This document shows positions 13,701 through 27,251 of a stretch of 64,000 nucleotides of DNA, piece by piece. This DNA comes from Hymenolepis diminuta. Lineage: Eukaryota > Platyhelminthes > Cestoda > Cyclophyllidea > Hymenolepididae. Under the pieces are notes generated by a model. The model made no database searches, was not told where the DNA came from, and worked only from the letters and a program-made list of their open reading frames with translations. The position numbers were made by a program, and so were the translations under genes. Position 1 is the first letter of the stretch. The number at the start of each line of letters is the position of its first letter. The stretch spans positions 1,635,200-1,699,199 of the forward strand of contig CAADRB010000018.1 in assembly GCA_900708905.1 (NCBI GenBank), given 5' to 3'.

Positions 13701-16700
13701 TTACATGGTATCTTCATCTTATTTCATCCTAGTGATGAATGTCTTGAGGTTAGATAATTATATTCAGCTTTCAAAGGGATTTCATTTTCTTATACACTCG
13801 TATCACCGTAAAATTGTTAGAATCAGTACATATGCTATGCGTTAGAGTACCTTGAATCCCAACATTCTTTATTTAAAATTTCAGCTTGAACCGGTTTAAC
13901 ATAACAATTGGACTGACATAAATTAATAGTTTACATTTAGAATCAAATTTTAATATTACTATTTTTTTAAATGGTAATTATATGAACATTTTGTAGACTT
14001 AAAAATTACAATGGGTTTAAACGTGTCGAATTCCGATCACGTAAGAATATGCGCGTTTGAGAGCCGCTGTCTTTTGGATCATTTCCCACAAAAATATAAA
14101 GATTCAACCAACTTATTCATAAGTTCCTTTCGAAAAATTATCAAGATAAAGGAGGTTCATCTAAAATTAAGCTGTTTTGTGATTTGACTATGCATCATCA
14201 GAGAAGTAGAAGCTACAGCAAATGCTTCAAAAATTTAAAACAATTATAGCTAATTTTTCGGGATATGGTTGATGGCTGAACCAATCCTTTATTAATTAAA
14301 ATTTATCATCAATCTTTTAGACTAATTGCTTAGATTTCAAGAACAAAGTTCAGCAGCATATTTTCATTAATGATTAATATGTCTCGCAAAGACCATTTAC
14401 TGAAAATGTACAGTTCAGCACTTAATAGGTAAACCTAGACCTAGTTCTTAACTTGAAATACAGCAAGATCCCCTGTTTCTTTTAATTATTATACACCAAA
14501 CTCTAAAATTAGGCTTCTTATACTGGATTAGAACCATCTTACCTAGGCTCTTGCTTCCTTGAGAAACTTTAAGAATGTCTTTAATGATTTCGACATCCCA
14601 TTGATATAATTTTGTCTCTTACAAGGGAAAATGTCAGCGTCGTGACCCTCCATGCAAGTACTTCCATCCACCCCAGCATCTGCGTGAACTTCTTCTTCAA
14701 AACGGTCGGAATAATTTAATATTGAAGAATATGCAATTACAGCTGTTGCAACAGCAACTCGCTCAAGGGGCGATGTTGCCGGGTCTGTCAGCTGCTATAG
14801 CCGCTGCTGCCACTGCAAATGCCGCTTCATCTGTAGCAGCGGCAGCAGCCTCAACGGCTGGAAATGCGGGAACTCCCGTGACCTCTGCTTCTCTTGGTCC
14901 AACGGTAAGCTCTTACCCGAATTATTGAATTCTTTAATAAATGCATGGATAACATTTGATAATTATAAAGTTTTAAATATACTTTTTGTAATATTTATTT
15001 TCAAAATAAACAGAAGTTGTACCTATAATAAATTATTAATGAAATTCTCTGTTTAAGAATTTGCCCTTTGCTTGAATTTTAAGAATAATAATTTCAAGTT
15101 TTTGTGTTCGGCTCCCCAAAAAGTAAAGTTCAATTTCAATAATTGTAATAATTTTCATTTATTTTATTTACATTCAATCAGAAGGAAACGATAGAACTTT
15201 ATTAAGGGCAACAATTTGATGGAAGTTGATTACTTTCTAATTTGAAATTTATTTCAAGATGAAAGAGAGAAGTTAGCAGATATTATTGAAATACCTGAGT
15301 TTTTCTGAAGCCCGGAACTTAGAATATTATTTCTTTTTCGATAACGAGGTCTTGAGAAATATTTCGGTCAGAGCCTAATTTGTAGACTGTTTAATGTTCA
15401 ATTTTCCTTTCATAGTAAAAGAAGACTTGAATCGTATAATACGAGCACTTTGAAACTGTTTCCTTAATGTTTCATCCAAATGTCACTTCCTATTCTCATA
15501 TTTATAAAACTTGTTTAAACTTGACTTTATGATTTTCTTTCGAAAATTTTTAAAAATTGTTTTACAATTTTTTTTTGTGATTGAATGTCGAAAATATTTC
15601 GTACTTAATTATCTTTTTACCGGATCAAAACTGGAAAGTATAATTGTTTATTTTTATTTTATGTTATTTTTTTCTAAATATAGTCATGGTATGGTTTATA
15701 TGTTCCATTTCAATTATTTATGAGATCAGTTAGATTTCTGAAATCTTTAGTTACTTTTTATTAAAATTGGGAAAAACTGTCACAGTAATTTATGAAATGT
15801 TGACATTTGCCGTTTATATTTTATTGGCTATTTTTATGTCTTATTTGTTTGCTACTTTTATTTCATTTTTGCTGCTGTTTGACTTGCAATGGATTTCAGT
15901 AGCTGATAAAATCCGCACTCAACTTAGTGTTTTGATGAGTTTACGACTTGCCGCTGGGTTTGAAATCTAAAATGTTTCTCATGTGTGAGGCGTTTGATGT
16001 TTGATCTGCTCAGTCATGGCGCGCGTTGAACATTAAATCTGTGTTGGCCATAATAGTCGCCTTCGCTTTTCGTTTTAATTATCAGAAGGTGATTAAAGAT
16101 ATAACCATCGTTTATATCACCATATCTGAAGTCGACACTATCATTTTCTTTAGTTATAATTTTAGTGTTATCATCAACATGCTGTAACACAGTAGCATTC
16201 CTATGAGTTTGACAATTATAAATTCAAATTTATTTTTGTGTTTAAATTTTAGATGGATTAAGAAAGAGTAAGTGGTAAATTGGGGCATTAAATCTCTGCA
16301 ATGGTTGAGGCTTTGAATGCATAAATTTACATAAAATTAAACCAACTTTTGCAAATTTCTCCATGAAATTGCAACGCTACACAAAGACGCCTCTCTCTTT
16401 TAACCAGAGTTACCGGAAGTCGTTATTAAATATGTCCTTGATCTGAGATTAGAATGACGGTTTTATTACAAACCAAGTGAGGGGTGATATCAAATAGAAA
16501 AGGAAATCCGTAATCGCTAACTTGTAAGATTTTGTGTGTAAATAACGATGAGGTGTGAACAGACCACAAACGTTAAAATTAGAACAATGGCTTTCATTCG
16601 ATTATTAGACTTTTCATCTACACGGGTCCTAGTCAATCTTGTGGTCTCTGATTTGACAAACGTCTGCGTTGACCACTGTGTCACTGGTGCGCATCCAACG

Positions 16701-19700
16701 ATGTGAATGCCCAACCGCATTGTTGCTTCTGGGCAGCAGAAGGGATGGCGAAGAATGAGTTTCTCTTAAGAACGATCTCATGAAAAGCTGCTCTCTGTTC
16801 AGATTAAGTTTCGTTTACATTTGTCTTAATTAACTTGGGAAGTTTCTATTTCAAATAGATAAATCAACTTTTCGTTATACATGAAGGATGTACGTAGTTT
16901 CGCTAGATAAGTTCTCTGAATGAGGTTTTCTCTTACTGAAAATGAAATTTTATACACGTTCAGATATTTGGAGCTCACTAGATATAGTATCACTAGAAAC
17001 GGGACACACCAATATCAGATGACTGATCTGATATCAAGCTGAAGAATGTATCCAAACTAGGTTAAAATAAAATCCGAAAGAATTACACCCAACCATTTTT
17101 AAACAAAGATGCTTTTTAAGGATGTAACTTTTCCCGACCATTGTTTTCGCCTAAATGAGTCATTTTAATCCAGGATTAAGAGCCAGTTTCTTACGCCGAA
17201 AATACGCGGTGAGTACTTGCTCTTTAAAAATAACTTAACGGATGATGCAAGTAAATAGTTAGCAGCCAACCGTGATCAAAGTAATAAGAGATATACCTTA
17301 CTTTTCATCGCATAAGTCATCAAGAACGTTGCTATTAAGGAATTAGGGCCTCGCTTACTAATGCAGAAGGATTTACTAGTAAGAAGTTAGTGGTCAGTGG
17401 CCATTGTTGCAAAATGGTTGTTTCCTCTCTCTTTAATGCTTCTTAGTCTATTTTACTATCTTTCATACCCTTATAGACCCTTATGCTCTTTTATTCTGTA
17501 TCGTCTTATCTGTATGAAATTCTTTAATCAATACTTATTTAGACCACACTTTCTGAAATTGCTTCATAGATATGCACCCAGTTTCCAAGCACATCTGATC
17601 GAATATCTCCCCAGCTCCGTATCGAGGTTACTAATTTAACACAGAGATGCACAGCTATAATCGTTAGATTTATTGTATAAAACTTATAATTTCCGACCGT
17701 AAAATTTAAAAATGTCTTAAGGAAGAATGATAATCAATTCATCTTTGTATTTAAGAACTCGACCTCAGATTTTTTATTTCATTTTTGTTTTTCTTACATA
17801 TCAGCATCATTATATAATTATTTTTATGTAAGCAATTTCTTCGGTAATAATCAGAATAAGGATGCTTACGAGGTGTTTAGAAAATTGGTGGTCAGTCCTT
17901 TCCATCTTTGTACGGGTAAGAATAGCTAGTTGGTGCAGACCGTTATTTGCGGTTATTTTTTACTCTTTTTATTATTGACGAAGAGATTGGCGAATCGTTT
18001 ATGGCAGGCTGAACTTTTATTTAATCAAGTATCAAACAAACTTTTAATTTAACCGAACTTAGATGGCTAAGCTATTTAAATCCTTATAATCAGTGCTAAG
18101 AATAAGAAGAATATGTCCTGATAAACTGCTTTAAAATCAATTCATTTCAAAGTTGTCGTGTTTACCCGGCACAAGTTCATGAAATTGAACTGAAGGTGGT
18201 ATCAATTACCGCGATTTATTACCCCTTATTTTTCTATTTATAGTTTTTATGTGAGCTTTAATTAACAATAATTCCTTAAATTAAATGGCAAACCAAATAT
18301 ATGTAACTAGTCATAAACCCCAAAATGCTAATCGAAATTATTTTAACTCCCTCTTACCCAGCTCACCTTTGTATCATTTTCGTCGTCCTTACCAGTATTT
18401 TTTTCGTTCTATTCAGTCATTGACCAACTGTCCCTTGGTAGAACTTTGGAGATTTTAAGATGGTTGTTTTTCATTAGGTTCTTTAATCTTTCAAGAGACT
18501 GAATATTAAGGTTCAGCATATTAAAGGACATAGATTTACCCGCTCTTGGGTGGTCGTCTTATCTACCACAGCAGATGTATCGATTTGAGGTATAAATCAG
18601 ATGTAAAAAAGGGGAATCGGGAAGTGAAGAAAAAATTCAGAATATCAAAAAGAGTTTTATTTCATTCGATGTTAGGAGTTAGGCTGTACATTTTTACTCA
18701 ATGGATATAGTTAACTGCGCCTTGTCTTAATATCAGCATTCAAATTTCATAATTTTTCTCCTGAATTCCTAAGCGAATTCCTGTTCATCTTATTAATTGT
18801 TAAATCAAATTTAACTATGTCATACTACTTTAATACAGATGGTATCAAATGGTATCAGCTCACATGATTTTAGCATGGAGTTTGCTAGCAAGTTCTTTGC
18901 CAGGCTCGGCTTACCTTTACTGAGCTTGAGAATAATCGATAAATCAATTAGAGTGTAAATATTAACTCCTTGTGAGAACATTATTTGATCGATAACCAAA
19001 CGCGTTCCCAAAGCTCATTGTATTCAGGCTCGCGCCGTAGATTTACCAATCTCAGTTTTGTTCGTTCTAACTTCTGTTAGCAAAAAATTTTTTGGTTTAC
19101 ACTTGCCTTATCAACTTTAGTTCAGATTATCTTTTGTAAATTGGAATCACTGAGAGGTTAAATATGCCTACCTCATCTTTGTGGGAATCTAATCCAACCG
19201 ATCGATAATGTAATACGTTCAGGTGCATGCAGCTTACAATTAAAATTTCGGTTCACTCTAACTTTTACGTTTGGCTGGCAACCCCATTTCATCGCGGTTA
19301 GATGTGATCGTAAACACAATGAACGCAAATTGAAACTTTGTGTATTCGCACATGCAAATGGACTAATCATCGATTGGGATGATGGCACTTTTCAATTTTT
19401 GATGATGATTGTCACTGACAGTGGGAATGAGTTGGGTGACAAGCCTCTTCAGCATAACCCTCCCGCTCTCTCTATCTTTAAATCACTGCCACCATCTAAA
19501 GTTCACTTCTAGCAATAAAATGAAGTTTTGATGATTTTATGACGCAATTAACTTGTCAAAACGGTTAAATGCGTCAGGTCTCAATTGAAATATGTGATTA
19601 TTTTACGTGTTATTTGGCGTCGACACTCACGATTTTGTGATTCCGTTATATTCGGTTACTTCTATCATATGGAGATCGAAGGCTTGAATTCGAAATAAAA

Positions 19701-22700
19701 ATGTATTCTCATTTAAAATTTATTTAATTAGCATTTTGAGCTTATTACTTTTTTCGTTGCGTAGATTAGCAATAATCTTCAACACGAGGCAAGATTAAAG
19801 CTAAGAATCTGTTTAACCTTCACGGAAAATTGATATTTTTTCAATTTAACCTAATCCGGCGATGCTTATGAAACAAAATATCTCACCTACTGGTTATGAA
19901 TCTTAACTTCAATTATCCTATCATTAAATCTAATGTATCGGTTTGTTGTAATCGAAAACAGATAATATTATAAGCTTATTTCTTAGCTAGATACTTATGC
20001 CGTTTTTTGTATAACATCGAAGTTTCTATTTCTGTTAAATCTTAGATATTAACTTTCACATTTTAAATATTTTCGTCATATATATACATGCATAAAGATT
20101 TTCAAGTGGCAAGTGGGATTCCTTATAGTAATCTCGAATATTTTTTGAAATATACTAATAAAAGTGATTTTCAGAATTTTTTATTTTCATTTCTTTTTTA
20201 ATAGGGAAAACTCATTTACCCACCAGCGCCTTCGTTGAATCTAACTCCTCAAGGAATGGCGACTAACTACTCATTACTTGTGAGTAACATATATGATCAC
20301 TTCATTTATTGCCCTTTTGCCTATTGAAGAAACACCTGCATGGGAATCAAGCACTAATCAAGATTACTACCACCAAGACTGCTACTGATGGTTAGAAAGT
20401 AGTATGCATGACTAATAACTGCACAATTGCTTTGGTGACAGCTTTAAATGAGCTTCAGTTTTAGAATCAATGTTGTAAATTGTTTTGTCACTTTTTTGTT
20501 ATCAAGACCAAGAGACTACTAACCCAGAAAGTTAAGCTACCAATTAAAGTATTAGTGTTTCATTGCTTACAGGACATAACTCGATTCTTTTGCCTCATTT
20601 GCGAATTGATAAAAATTAAGATCATACTATTTTTATCCCACCTACCCGTTGTTAAATCATTATCATCATGTTTCATTCATTCAATCAATCACGTCATTGC
20701 TTGCTTGTGATGCTTTCTCTATCTTTTATTTCGTTCGTCTGTCTGCTTGTCTTCTCTCGCACTTATCTCCTCCTGCATGTCGGCAAATAGCTTTCCCAAC
20801 CAACGCCATCACCAACCCAATCTTCTCAACAAACAACACCACAGTCCCTTTCTGCCGTCGGAGCCCTCGCAACCAATTTCGACACTTCAGCTACCAATCC
20901 ACTAGCCCAAGTGTTCACAACTCAATCAAAGACTCCTTTTATTGATCCACTATGCGCGGGATTGTATGGACAAGGTCCATTTTTTTCTCCAGGAGGAACT
21001 CGGAAACGGACCGCAAATGACTCCTTTTATACTCCGCTTCTCACAGGGCCCTCAATACTGAACTACGGGGGTCAGCTTGATCCCACGGTCTACCATCAAC
21101 TTGGCGCTAATCCATTGGTTGGTAGTTTTGCTTATTCGCTCAATTCGCCCTTCCCTTCCCCTCCTAAGAATATTTTGCTCAAGTTCATCTAATTTTCTCA
21201 TGCAAATGCGCGCTCATGAGGTTGGGCTTTTCTATCGGTGTTGATGCGAATTTGTTTTACTCATTTTTTGTTGCTGTTGTTATTTATTTTCCCTATTTTT
21301 TGGTGGTGTGACGTTTGCGCACATACTGTTAAGCAGCTTGTGCACACCGCACGATGCGTAAAGCATGCATGCCGCTCTTTGCACGCTTTTAAGTTATCTA
21401 ATTAGTTCATGGAAATATCAAATCAGTTCAGATTAATGTTTTTCAACCATTTAAGTGCAAAATTAATTCTGGAAGGTAGTTATTTGTGGCACTTGTGACT
21501 GATATACTGAGATACGCGATACCACATAATAATTTTTAAATGATCCGGAAAGGCGCTGCTTATTTAAACATATATATTATATATATGAAGTTTTTGAAAA
21601 TAGTTTTTTAAATTGTATTTTGATACTATTATTTTTTCCTTATATTAATTTAATCAGTCAAATCTATTTTTATTAAATTACCTCAGTAAGTCAATTAGAA
21701 CAAGTAGTTAACTTATTTATGAGTTGTCAGACATGTTATTTTTTTATTTTCCTTTTTTCAAAATTATATTTTCATTTGTATTTAATATTCTTAAATCAAT
21801 CATGCTTTAATCATTTTATCCGTTTTAACTGAATCATGCTACTATATCGACAGAACGAATGTAGCACATAAGACGATTGCCCTTAATCACTTAAATTTCC
21901 AAGTCCAACCATTTGAATTAGTTTTATTTTGTGACAGAAATTTGTATTAACGGTTTTTGTCCGCATTATTTATATCATGCCACTAAATTATTTTGTCCCG
22001 TTTCCCTTATTAGCCAACAGATACATGTGTTTCTCTTAGTATCAGTGAATACCTGTCTGTTTAACCAGAGTTTCTCTTTCAAATATATTATGCTGGTCAG
22101 TCTTGGTATGAGTAACCTTTATCTGAGTGATTTCCCGAACGATTTTTCAAATACAGTTCTAACAGTGGAATTTTCTTCCCTAATTAAAACTCCCATACTA
22201 CTATTTTAGTATTAGTAGAAAGTTTGCATGTTAGACCTAAATAATTTAACAATTCTTATGAGCAGTGTCTAACTTCATTGTGCTTTAATAGGGTGTTAGT
22301 CTGTCACCATATCTCACTCCAACACAACTTAATTCGATGGCAGCGGCCGTTGCTACAGCTGCAGCTTTGAAGTCAGTACCCTCAACAGTCCCATTGGCTA
22401 ATGGTGGGGCACCAGGTGGCCTTTCCGCGGCCCATTTAGCAGCTCTTGCCACTGCAGCAATGAACCCAATGGGTGCCCTGGCAACCCCGGCTAAAAGACC
22501 CGCTTTGGCCGATGCAAAATCGGGTCTTCCAATGTTCGATTATGGTCAGGGAATATACGCCATGCAGACTCAACTACAGAGCGCCAAGAATGGTATTCAA
22601 CAACAGACACATCCAGCTACGTCACCTCAGGTAACGTCACAGAAGCTGCCGGGCTCTAACTCACAGGAAAATGGAAATGGAGTGGAGAATGGAGCCTCAA

Positions 22701-23294
22701 ATGGAGAGACAGGTGGACAGAAAAATCAGATCGCTACATCTAGTGTGGGGCAATTTTATCCGGAAACGTGTGAGTCCATTCCGTAATCGTACTCGATTTG
22801 ATATTAAAGTTATAACAAGAAATTGTGTGCGAATTGCTCCAAGTTGCTACTGATTTGCTTCACAAATATAATTCCATTTCACTTAAAGATTTAGGTAAAC
22901 TTATCGAATTGCGGTCTTATAACGAGTCTAATTGTCTATAGATTGGATAGGAACTTGCGTTAGATTTTCTTGATTCAGAGAGAACAAAATTGCCTTTCGA
23001 CTTTATTGATTATTGATAGGTCAGCTTGGATTTTATAAGCGAGAGGCATTGATTAAAGTTATTCAGATCAGTGGTTTCAATCTTATCACTTTCTATACGT
23101 GAGATGAAATCTCCTTCGTAAGTTAGTTTTGGATGGTAAATAATTCATCTCTGAAATATTTAAGCGGCACGTATTTTCGATTCAATTTTTAAGACTCACA
23201 ATTTACGATCTGACTGTTTCGTTTTTATAACTTAAAAGCAGTGTGTTTTTATTTCATTTCAGACATTGAAGTCCCTCACTACGTTTACCCATAG
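1773..23294 (+). CDS. MBNL: Muscleblind-like CCCH zinc-finger splicing regulator, 5' end incomplete
   Basis: Muscleblind proteins bind YGCY-type RNA motifs and control alternative splicing and mRNA localisation. Six exons are reconstructed: 1773-2132, 14626-14904, 20205-20279, 20791-21117, 22292-22769 and 23263-23294. Each is bounded by AG/GT, and the phases agree throughout. The product is about 516 aa. Numbering from 1773, zinc finger 1 (C81, C89, C96, H100) follows the family signature [15 protein letters not shown]. Zinc finger 2 (C115, C123, C130, H134) is split by intron 1 between Lys and Gly. Both are CX7CX6CX3H. Next come [10 protein letters not shown], an Ala/Gln-rich segment, and a C-terminal region with KRPAL and [11 protein letters not shown], resembling the vertebrate MBNL tail. 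The protein ends in [10 protein letters not shown]. Only one finger pair is seen, as in fly and worm muscleblind. The acceptor at 1772 and the GTTGGT donor at 21118 are the weakest boundaries. Alternative exons are likely for this family but were not demonstrated. Confidence 0.9.
6647..6675. repeat. Perfect 12-bp inverted repeat (hairpin) in muscleblind intron
   Basis: The arm TTTAAACATATG is followed by a 5-nt loop and its exact reverse complement CATATGTTTAAA. A third partial CATATG-containing unit follows directly. No flanking protein or transposase is seen, so it could be a hairpin remnant of a small inverted-repeat element or chance in AT-rich DNA. Confidence 0.6.
8817..8915. repeat. Old dispersed repeat, copy A
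   Basis: This stretch aligns by eye with 33520-33640. Both share a CTAGTGG start, a following ATCAT.GCAGCA core, and a final GAGT...ACTTTACAAA block, with many substitutions and small gaps. The family is unknown and no coding content is apparent. Confidence 0.35.
14905..20204 (+). other. Second recognised intron of muscleblind (5.3 kb)
   Basis: AT-rich intron with donor ACG|GTAAGC and acceptor TTTAATAG|GGA, both phase 0. Apart from a degenerate tRNA-derived SINE-like segment at about 16.6-16.7 kb, nothing is recognised. Confidence 0.7.
16600..16725 (-). repeat. Degenerate tRNA-derived SINE-like element
   Basis: Read on the minus strand, this has a tRNA-like head with an A-box-like GTGGTCAACGCAG and a B-box-like AAGATTGACTAGG. 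It aligns by eye with the minus-strand element at 47.4-47.5 kb, sharing the blocks around TGACC, the GACGT centre and the GGTGC end. The copy is heavily diverged, so its boundaries are approximate. Confidence 0.4.
20280..22291 (+). other. Third and fourth muscleblind introns flanking exon 20791-21117
   Basis: The intervals 20280-20790 and 21118-22291 are introns. The exon between them encodes a Ser/Thr/Gln/Pro-rich segment beginning [12 protein letters not shown] and containing [13 protein letters not shown]. The frame stays open past the proposed donor to a stop near 21192. Retention of this intron would therefore give a shorter protein ending in NILLKFI. Confidence 0.6.
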
Positions 23295-23619
23295 TCTGCT
23301 TGCCTTCGAAGAGAACGATAAAAGAATAAAGATCGAGGAAAATCAATGTAGCGTAACCAATATCTTCTTACAGTTGTTCTGGCTAGTCTCACATCTCCCG
23401 AATTAAATCTTCTCTCCCCCTTTCTTCTACCCTCACACTATCCTATTTTTCGTCCGTGCCTTACAGTAAAGCCAAATATTATATATACTTTTAGGCACTC
23501 TATATAACAAGTCAACATTTTGTTTGCTCCGTCATACCACCCTTCCCTCTCCCCATTTTTCAGTTGTCTACCCAAAAAATACAACAGTTTGTGACGAAGC
23601 GTTTGGATACACCCTTATT

Positions 23620-23625
23620 AATAAA
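23620..23625 (+). terminator. Candidate poly(A) signal of muscleblind
   Basis: AATAAA lies 326 nt after the muscleblind stop codon. A second AATAAA occurs at 23893-23898. Either could serve as the cleavage signal; transcript ends cannot be seen in the sequence. Confidence 0.4.
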
Positions 23626-24980
23626 CTCTCCTCTGTATAGATTACAGAGCTCTGCAGAAGAGATGCAGCTCTATTTATAATGGCACCCTTTCCCTTCTTC
23701 CCCAATCTCCATCGATTTGACCTAGTCGATGTATTTTTTAAGTCGATCCATTTTGTCTATCAGGAAGCCTTTTGTCATCTTAAATTCATAATTCTCATCC
23801 GGTCTACCCTACTCCTCCTCCGCCCCTTCTTTTAATTAGGTTTTCTATCTCTGTTGGTCAAAGGCGCTTTGGTTTCACGAGTGTGCGACAAGAATAAATT
23901 TTATTGAAATCATGGGAACCTTTACTCCCCCTCTACTACTGGCGTGAAAAAAATGTTTGTGCCTCATCTTGTGCCATTTTTGCCAGAATTGTGTAGCCGT
24001 ACGTCCCTTTGAATTTACTTTAACATCCACTTCCAACCCCCTTTCTGAATATGTTTCGACCTCAAACAACCACCTTATTTCTGTATCCCTCCTTATTTAA
24101 ATGAAATAGTGACTGTTTGGAGGAAATTTTGATAAATTTTTAGTTAAAAGGTGTTGGAAAATTAGCAAGATGCATTTTAAGCATTGTTTATAAGCTCAAG
24201 TAACATCAGCTCTATCACGAAAAAATTCAAATTCATCTTGGAGTAAGTTCGGTTTACAGTGAAGTAAAGAATGATTGGTTTATTGATTTGGTATAGTAGC
24301 TTCGGAAGAAACTAAAGGAACACTAGCCTTCTCAGTAAAATTACTTTAAGAACCTGACCAGATTTTGCCTGATATCTCCTCGCAGAATTCTCGATCTTCC
24401 TAAATGCTAACGATAGACAACACGCCCAGATAGGAACTACGGGTGTATTGACAAAGAACAAGACATGAGAGGAAAAGAAGTTATTATGAAGAGAAATTGC
24501 TATCAACCTTCTAATTTATTACCACCTTGTCAGGGCGGCGGTGTTATCTTAATGTGAGAACAGTGTTCTATCAAATAAATTCTCTTGAGAAAATAACATT
24601 TTAGTATTTATTTCTGCTATATTCCCCATAAAACATTATTTTAATATGATTGGTCCGTTCGTACATTTCAAGGTCATAAATAAAGTTTTTTTCTGCTTAA
24701 ATGACTTGTCTCTTTCCCTCTTCTTTATCTGGAAACGGGGATATCGGGCTTTGTATATCGTAGAAGATGGCAACATAAACTAAAAAGAACTCAAATATTT
24801 GAAAATCTACAAAAATGTCACCGAATATTGATGAGTTTGTGCTTATCCTGGAGAATAATAAACTTTTCTGTGGAAACAACAGGAACAACACAAATTATTG
24901 CTGAAGAAACAGTAGGCTTTCTAAATTTATGATCATGGAAATGAAACATCGAATATTTCTTCACTCCACCCATCTGCAGA
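23626..24980. other. 3' flank of muscleblind, no gene seen
   Basis: Pyrimidine-rich, then AT-rich sequence. It contains alternative AATAAA motifs at 23893 and about 24679 but no recognisable protein or RNA gene. Confidence 0.5.
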
Positions 24981-25265
24981 AGTCCTAGTTCAGCGAATAT
25001 GTGGACTTGACTATGATCCGGAAATAGATCAAACTTTTGCTAACTGGTTTAAAAGATCCGAGGATGTTTTCCGAAATAATCTAGCTCATATCCTAGATGA
25101 AGAAAAAGTTAGTCTATTGTTCCAGAGTCTTCGAACTTCTGAATTGAAAGGCTCGCGGGTTTCATCCATCGGATCTTACTTTCGACGAAAGGTCCCGTTT
25201 CTAAAAAGTCTTCTGGACTTCGAAAATGTTTTAAACGTTTTACACTCTCTAAAAAGCATGACATA
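24981..25265 (+). mobile_element. Decayed gag-like fragment of an LTR retrotransposon
   Basis: The frame running from about 24978 contains YDPEIDQTFANWFKRSEDVF, followed by a leucine-rich helix ending LLFQSLRTSE. This resembles the gag-like region of helminth Ty3/gypsy-type polyproteins, which carry a T-F-x-x-W-F-K-R-x-E-D-V-F motif. Further on, the expected motif HPSDLTFDE appears only in another frame, so there is at least one frameshift. The segment ends in a stop, with no zinc knuckle, protease or reverse transcriptase after it. It is a relic and not a gene. Confidence 0.7.
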
Positions 25266-27251
25266 GACCGGAAAACTTATGCATGCCATGTGAGTGTTTG
25301 TTTTGAACTCTCCGAGTTTTTTGCCATTTCAAAAGTGGTTGTCTTTTTAGGACATAGGGAAACAATGAATCACTAAATCAGAATTCAGAAGGTAGAAGAC
25401 ATCCAGAAAGTTCAGTAGAAGGTCAATCAGTTGAAGGTCATAAAATGTTTTTATATACTCAAGATGGGGAGAAAAGCAAGACAGTTAATAATAAGTTCTA
25501 TTGGAAAAATCAAAAGCCATGATAGGGTAACTAAAGATTTTTAGATTAATTGTGTAGACTGTTTGATGGACCATACATTTAGTAGAATGCGCGGAAAGGC
25601 AATAAAAAATTGGGGATTTAAAGACAAGGTCAACGAAGAGTATCGGCCCAGCGGTTAGAATTCAACTGATTGTCAGACTTCCGGGTGAAACCTTCAGTCG
25701 CTCCAGGTTCACGGCAGAGAATCATATTTAAACGTAAAAGCGAATCATTCACCTAGTATAAGGTAACGACAATATGCATCGATGAGAGCCTAATTAAACT
25801 GTATTTTACGAATTTGGGTGAAATAAACGTAGATGGAATATTTGACCGGTAAGATCTAAAAGAGATTACCAAGGCCTTGTTACATTTTATTTTTAAATGG
25901 TCTTTCCAAGTTAGTTATCTACTTTAGTTCATCCCACTAGCTGTAAAAGAGAAAAGTAGAAATATTGGGTTTAAAATGTGAATGGCGTAGGAATCTGTAG
26001 ATCTGTTGCTGAACAGATTACATTCTTCTAAGACAGACTGTGATTTAGATCCATACTCATCTGCAATGGTTCTTGAGGTTGGCTTTCTGTGCATAGTTTT
26101 GAGTCATATGTCACAGTATAAACTTTCAATTGAATGAGCCTCGCTAAATCCAAATGTCAAAAAATAGAGTACAGAACCAACTGCGAACAAGATCTATACA
26201 TCAGTTTGCAAACAACTGTAGCCTCAAATTCACTTAATATGTTACTTATTGCCCCTTTATTCTTACTCTATCGATCCACAGATTGATTGAAAGTAACTCC
26301 TTATGGATATCTTCAGACGTTCATACGTTCAAGAGCATTCCCAGTTATTAGCCCATCGTTAAGTTCAATCGCGATGGACCATTATCGAAGTATATGCTCA
26401 GATCGGTGCACATATCACCAACAACTGCCTTGCAAGATTCAAGGCCATAGGTTATATAATAAATTTCATATAATGTGTTCTTCTCATATTCGATTTTCAT
26501 GGAAAACAGATTGATATGATACGTGAGTTAACTCAAGGGAGACACGGCTTACGGAATTCTGCAAATATCATGTAAGAAGCTTTGCCTTCTCAACCATCGG
26601 ATGAAAAATGAATTAAAATATCAAGAATGACGCTTCTTGAATAATAAACCGAAAATCGAATTAATAAGCGCTAAACGTAGTAAATAAGCATTTCCTGCAA
26701 TCCAGATATCAATAGATGAAATTTGAATTTTGGAATGGATGCCACCCATTTAGTAAATATTGTACGACCCAAATCAAAAATCAAACGAAGTAAGACTCTC
26801 CGATACCTTGACGTTGCTCTCAGCATCTTTTTGATCCCATCCTCTTTATCATTTCTTGCACTTTCAGTCAACCGATTTCAGTTTTTTCACACCCTCGTCA
26901 TTTATATTTAGGGAATTTACAGCTGTTTAAAAATAAATTGCATAAAATCTTTAGAATTATGACCATACATCGTAGCGAATCGATTTCAAAGTGAAAATAT
27001 CGTTTTAGAACACAATTAACAACCATGTTAACTGAAGGCTTTGCAAAATGAACAAGAAACAGTAAACCAAAACAACATTGCAGTCCCAATGTAGTCCCGA
27101 CTTCATCTCTAACGAAAAATATAATTAAATAAACCTATTTCGATAAAAATGAATTTTTTGGTATATTTTCTCATCTTCATTACCTAAAACAGCTCCAAAG
27201 AGAATAGATTCTGATTCAATTCATAATTTAACGAGCTATTCTACACCAACC
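25266..27251. other. Intergenic, no gene recognised
   Basis: AT-rich sequence between the gag-like relic and the 3' end of the KIFAP3 relic. A possible tRNA-like segment near 25.65-25.72 kb was considered but is too weak to annotate. No convincing coding region was found on either strand. Confidence 0.5.

Larger units (their letters stand above)
2133..14625 (+). other. 12.5-kb first recognised intron of muscleblind
   Basis: AT-rich intron that interrupts zinc finger 2 at the Lys|Gly junction. The donor is AAA|GTAAGT and the acceptor is ACAAG|GGA. It contains many short open frames, none of which I recognise as protein. Two items are listed separately: a perfect 12-bp hairpin near 6.65 kb and an old dispersed repeat near 8.85 kb. 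A slightly less AT-rich patch lies at about 7.24-7.5 kb and has no recognised content. Confidence 0.75.

Noticed and set aside
25640..25720. tRNA-like stretch (GCCCAGCGGTTAG... CCGGGTGAAACC)
   Set aside because: A-box and B-box resemblance is too weak, and no acceptor stem or related copy was found in the window.
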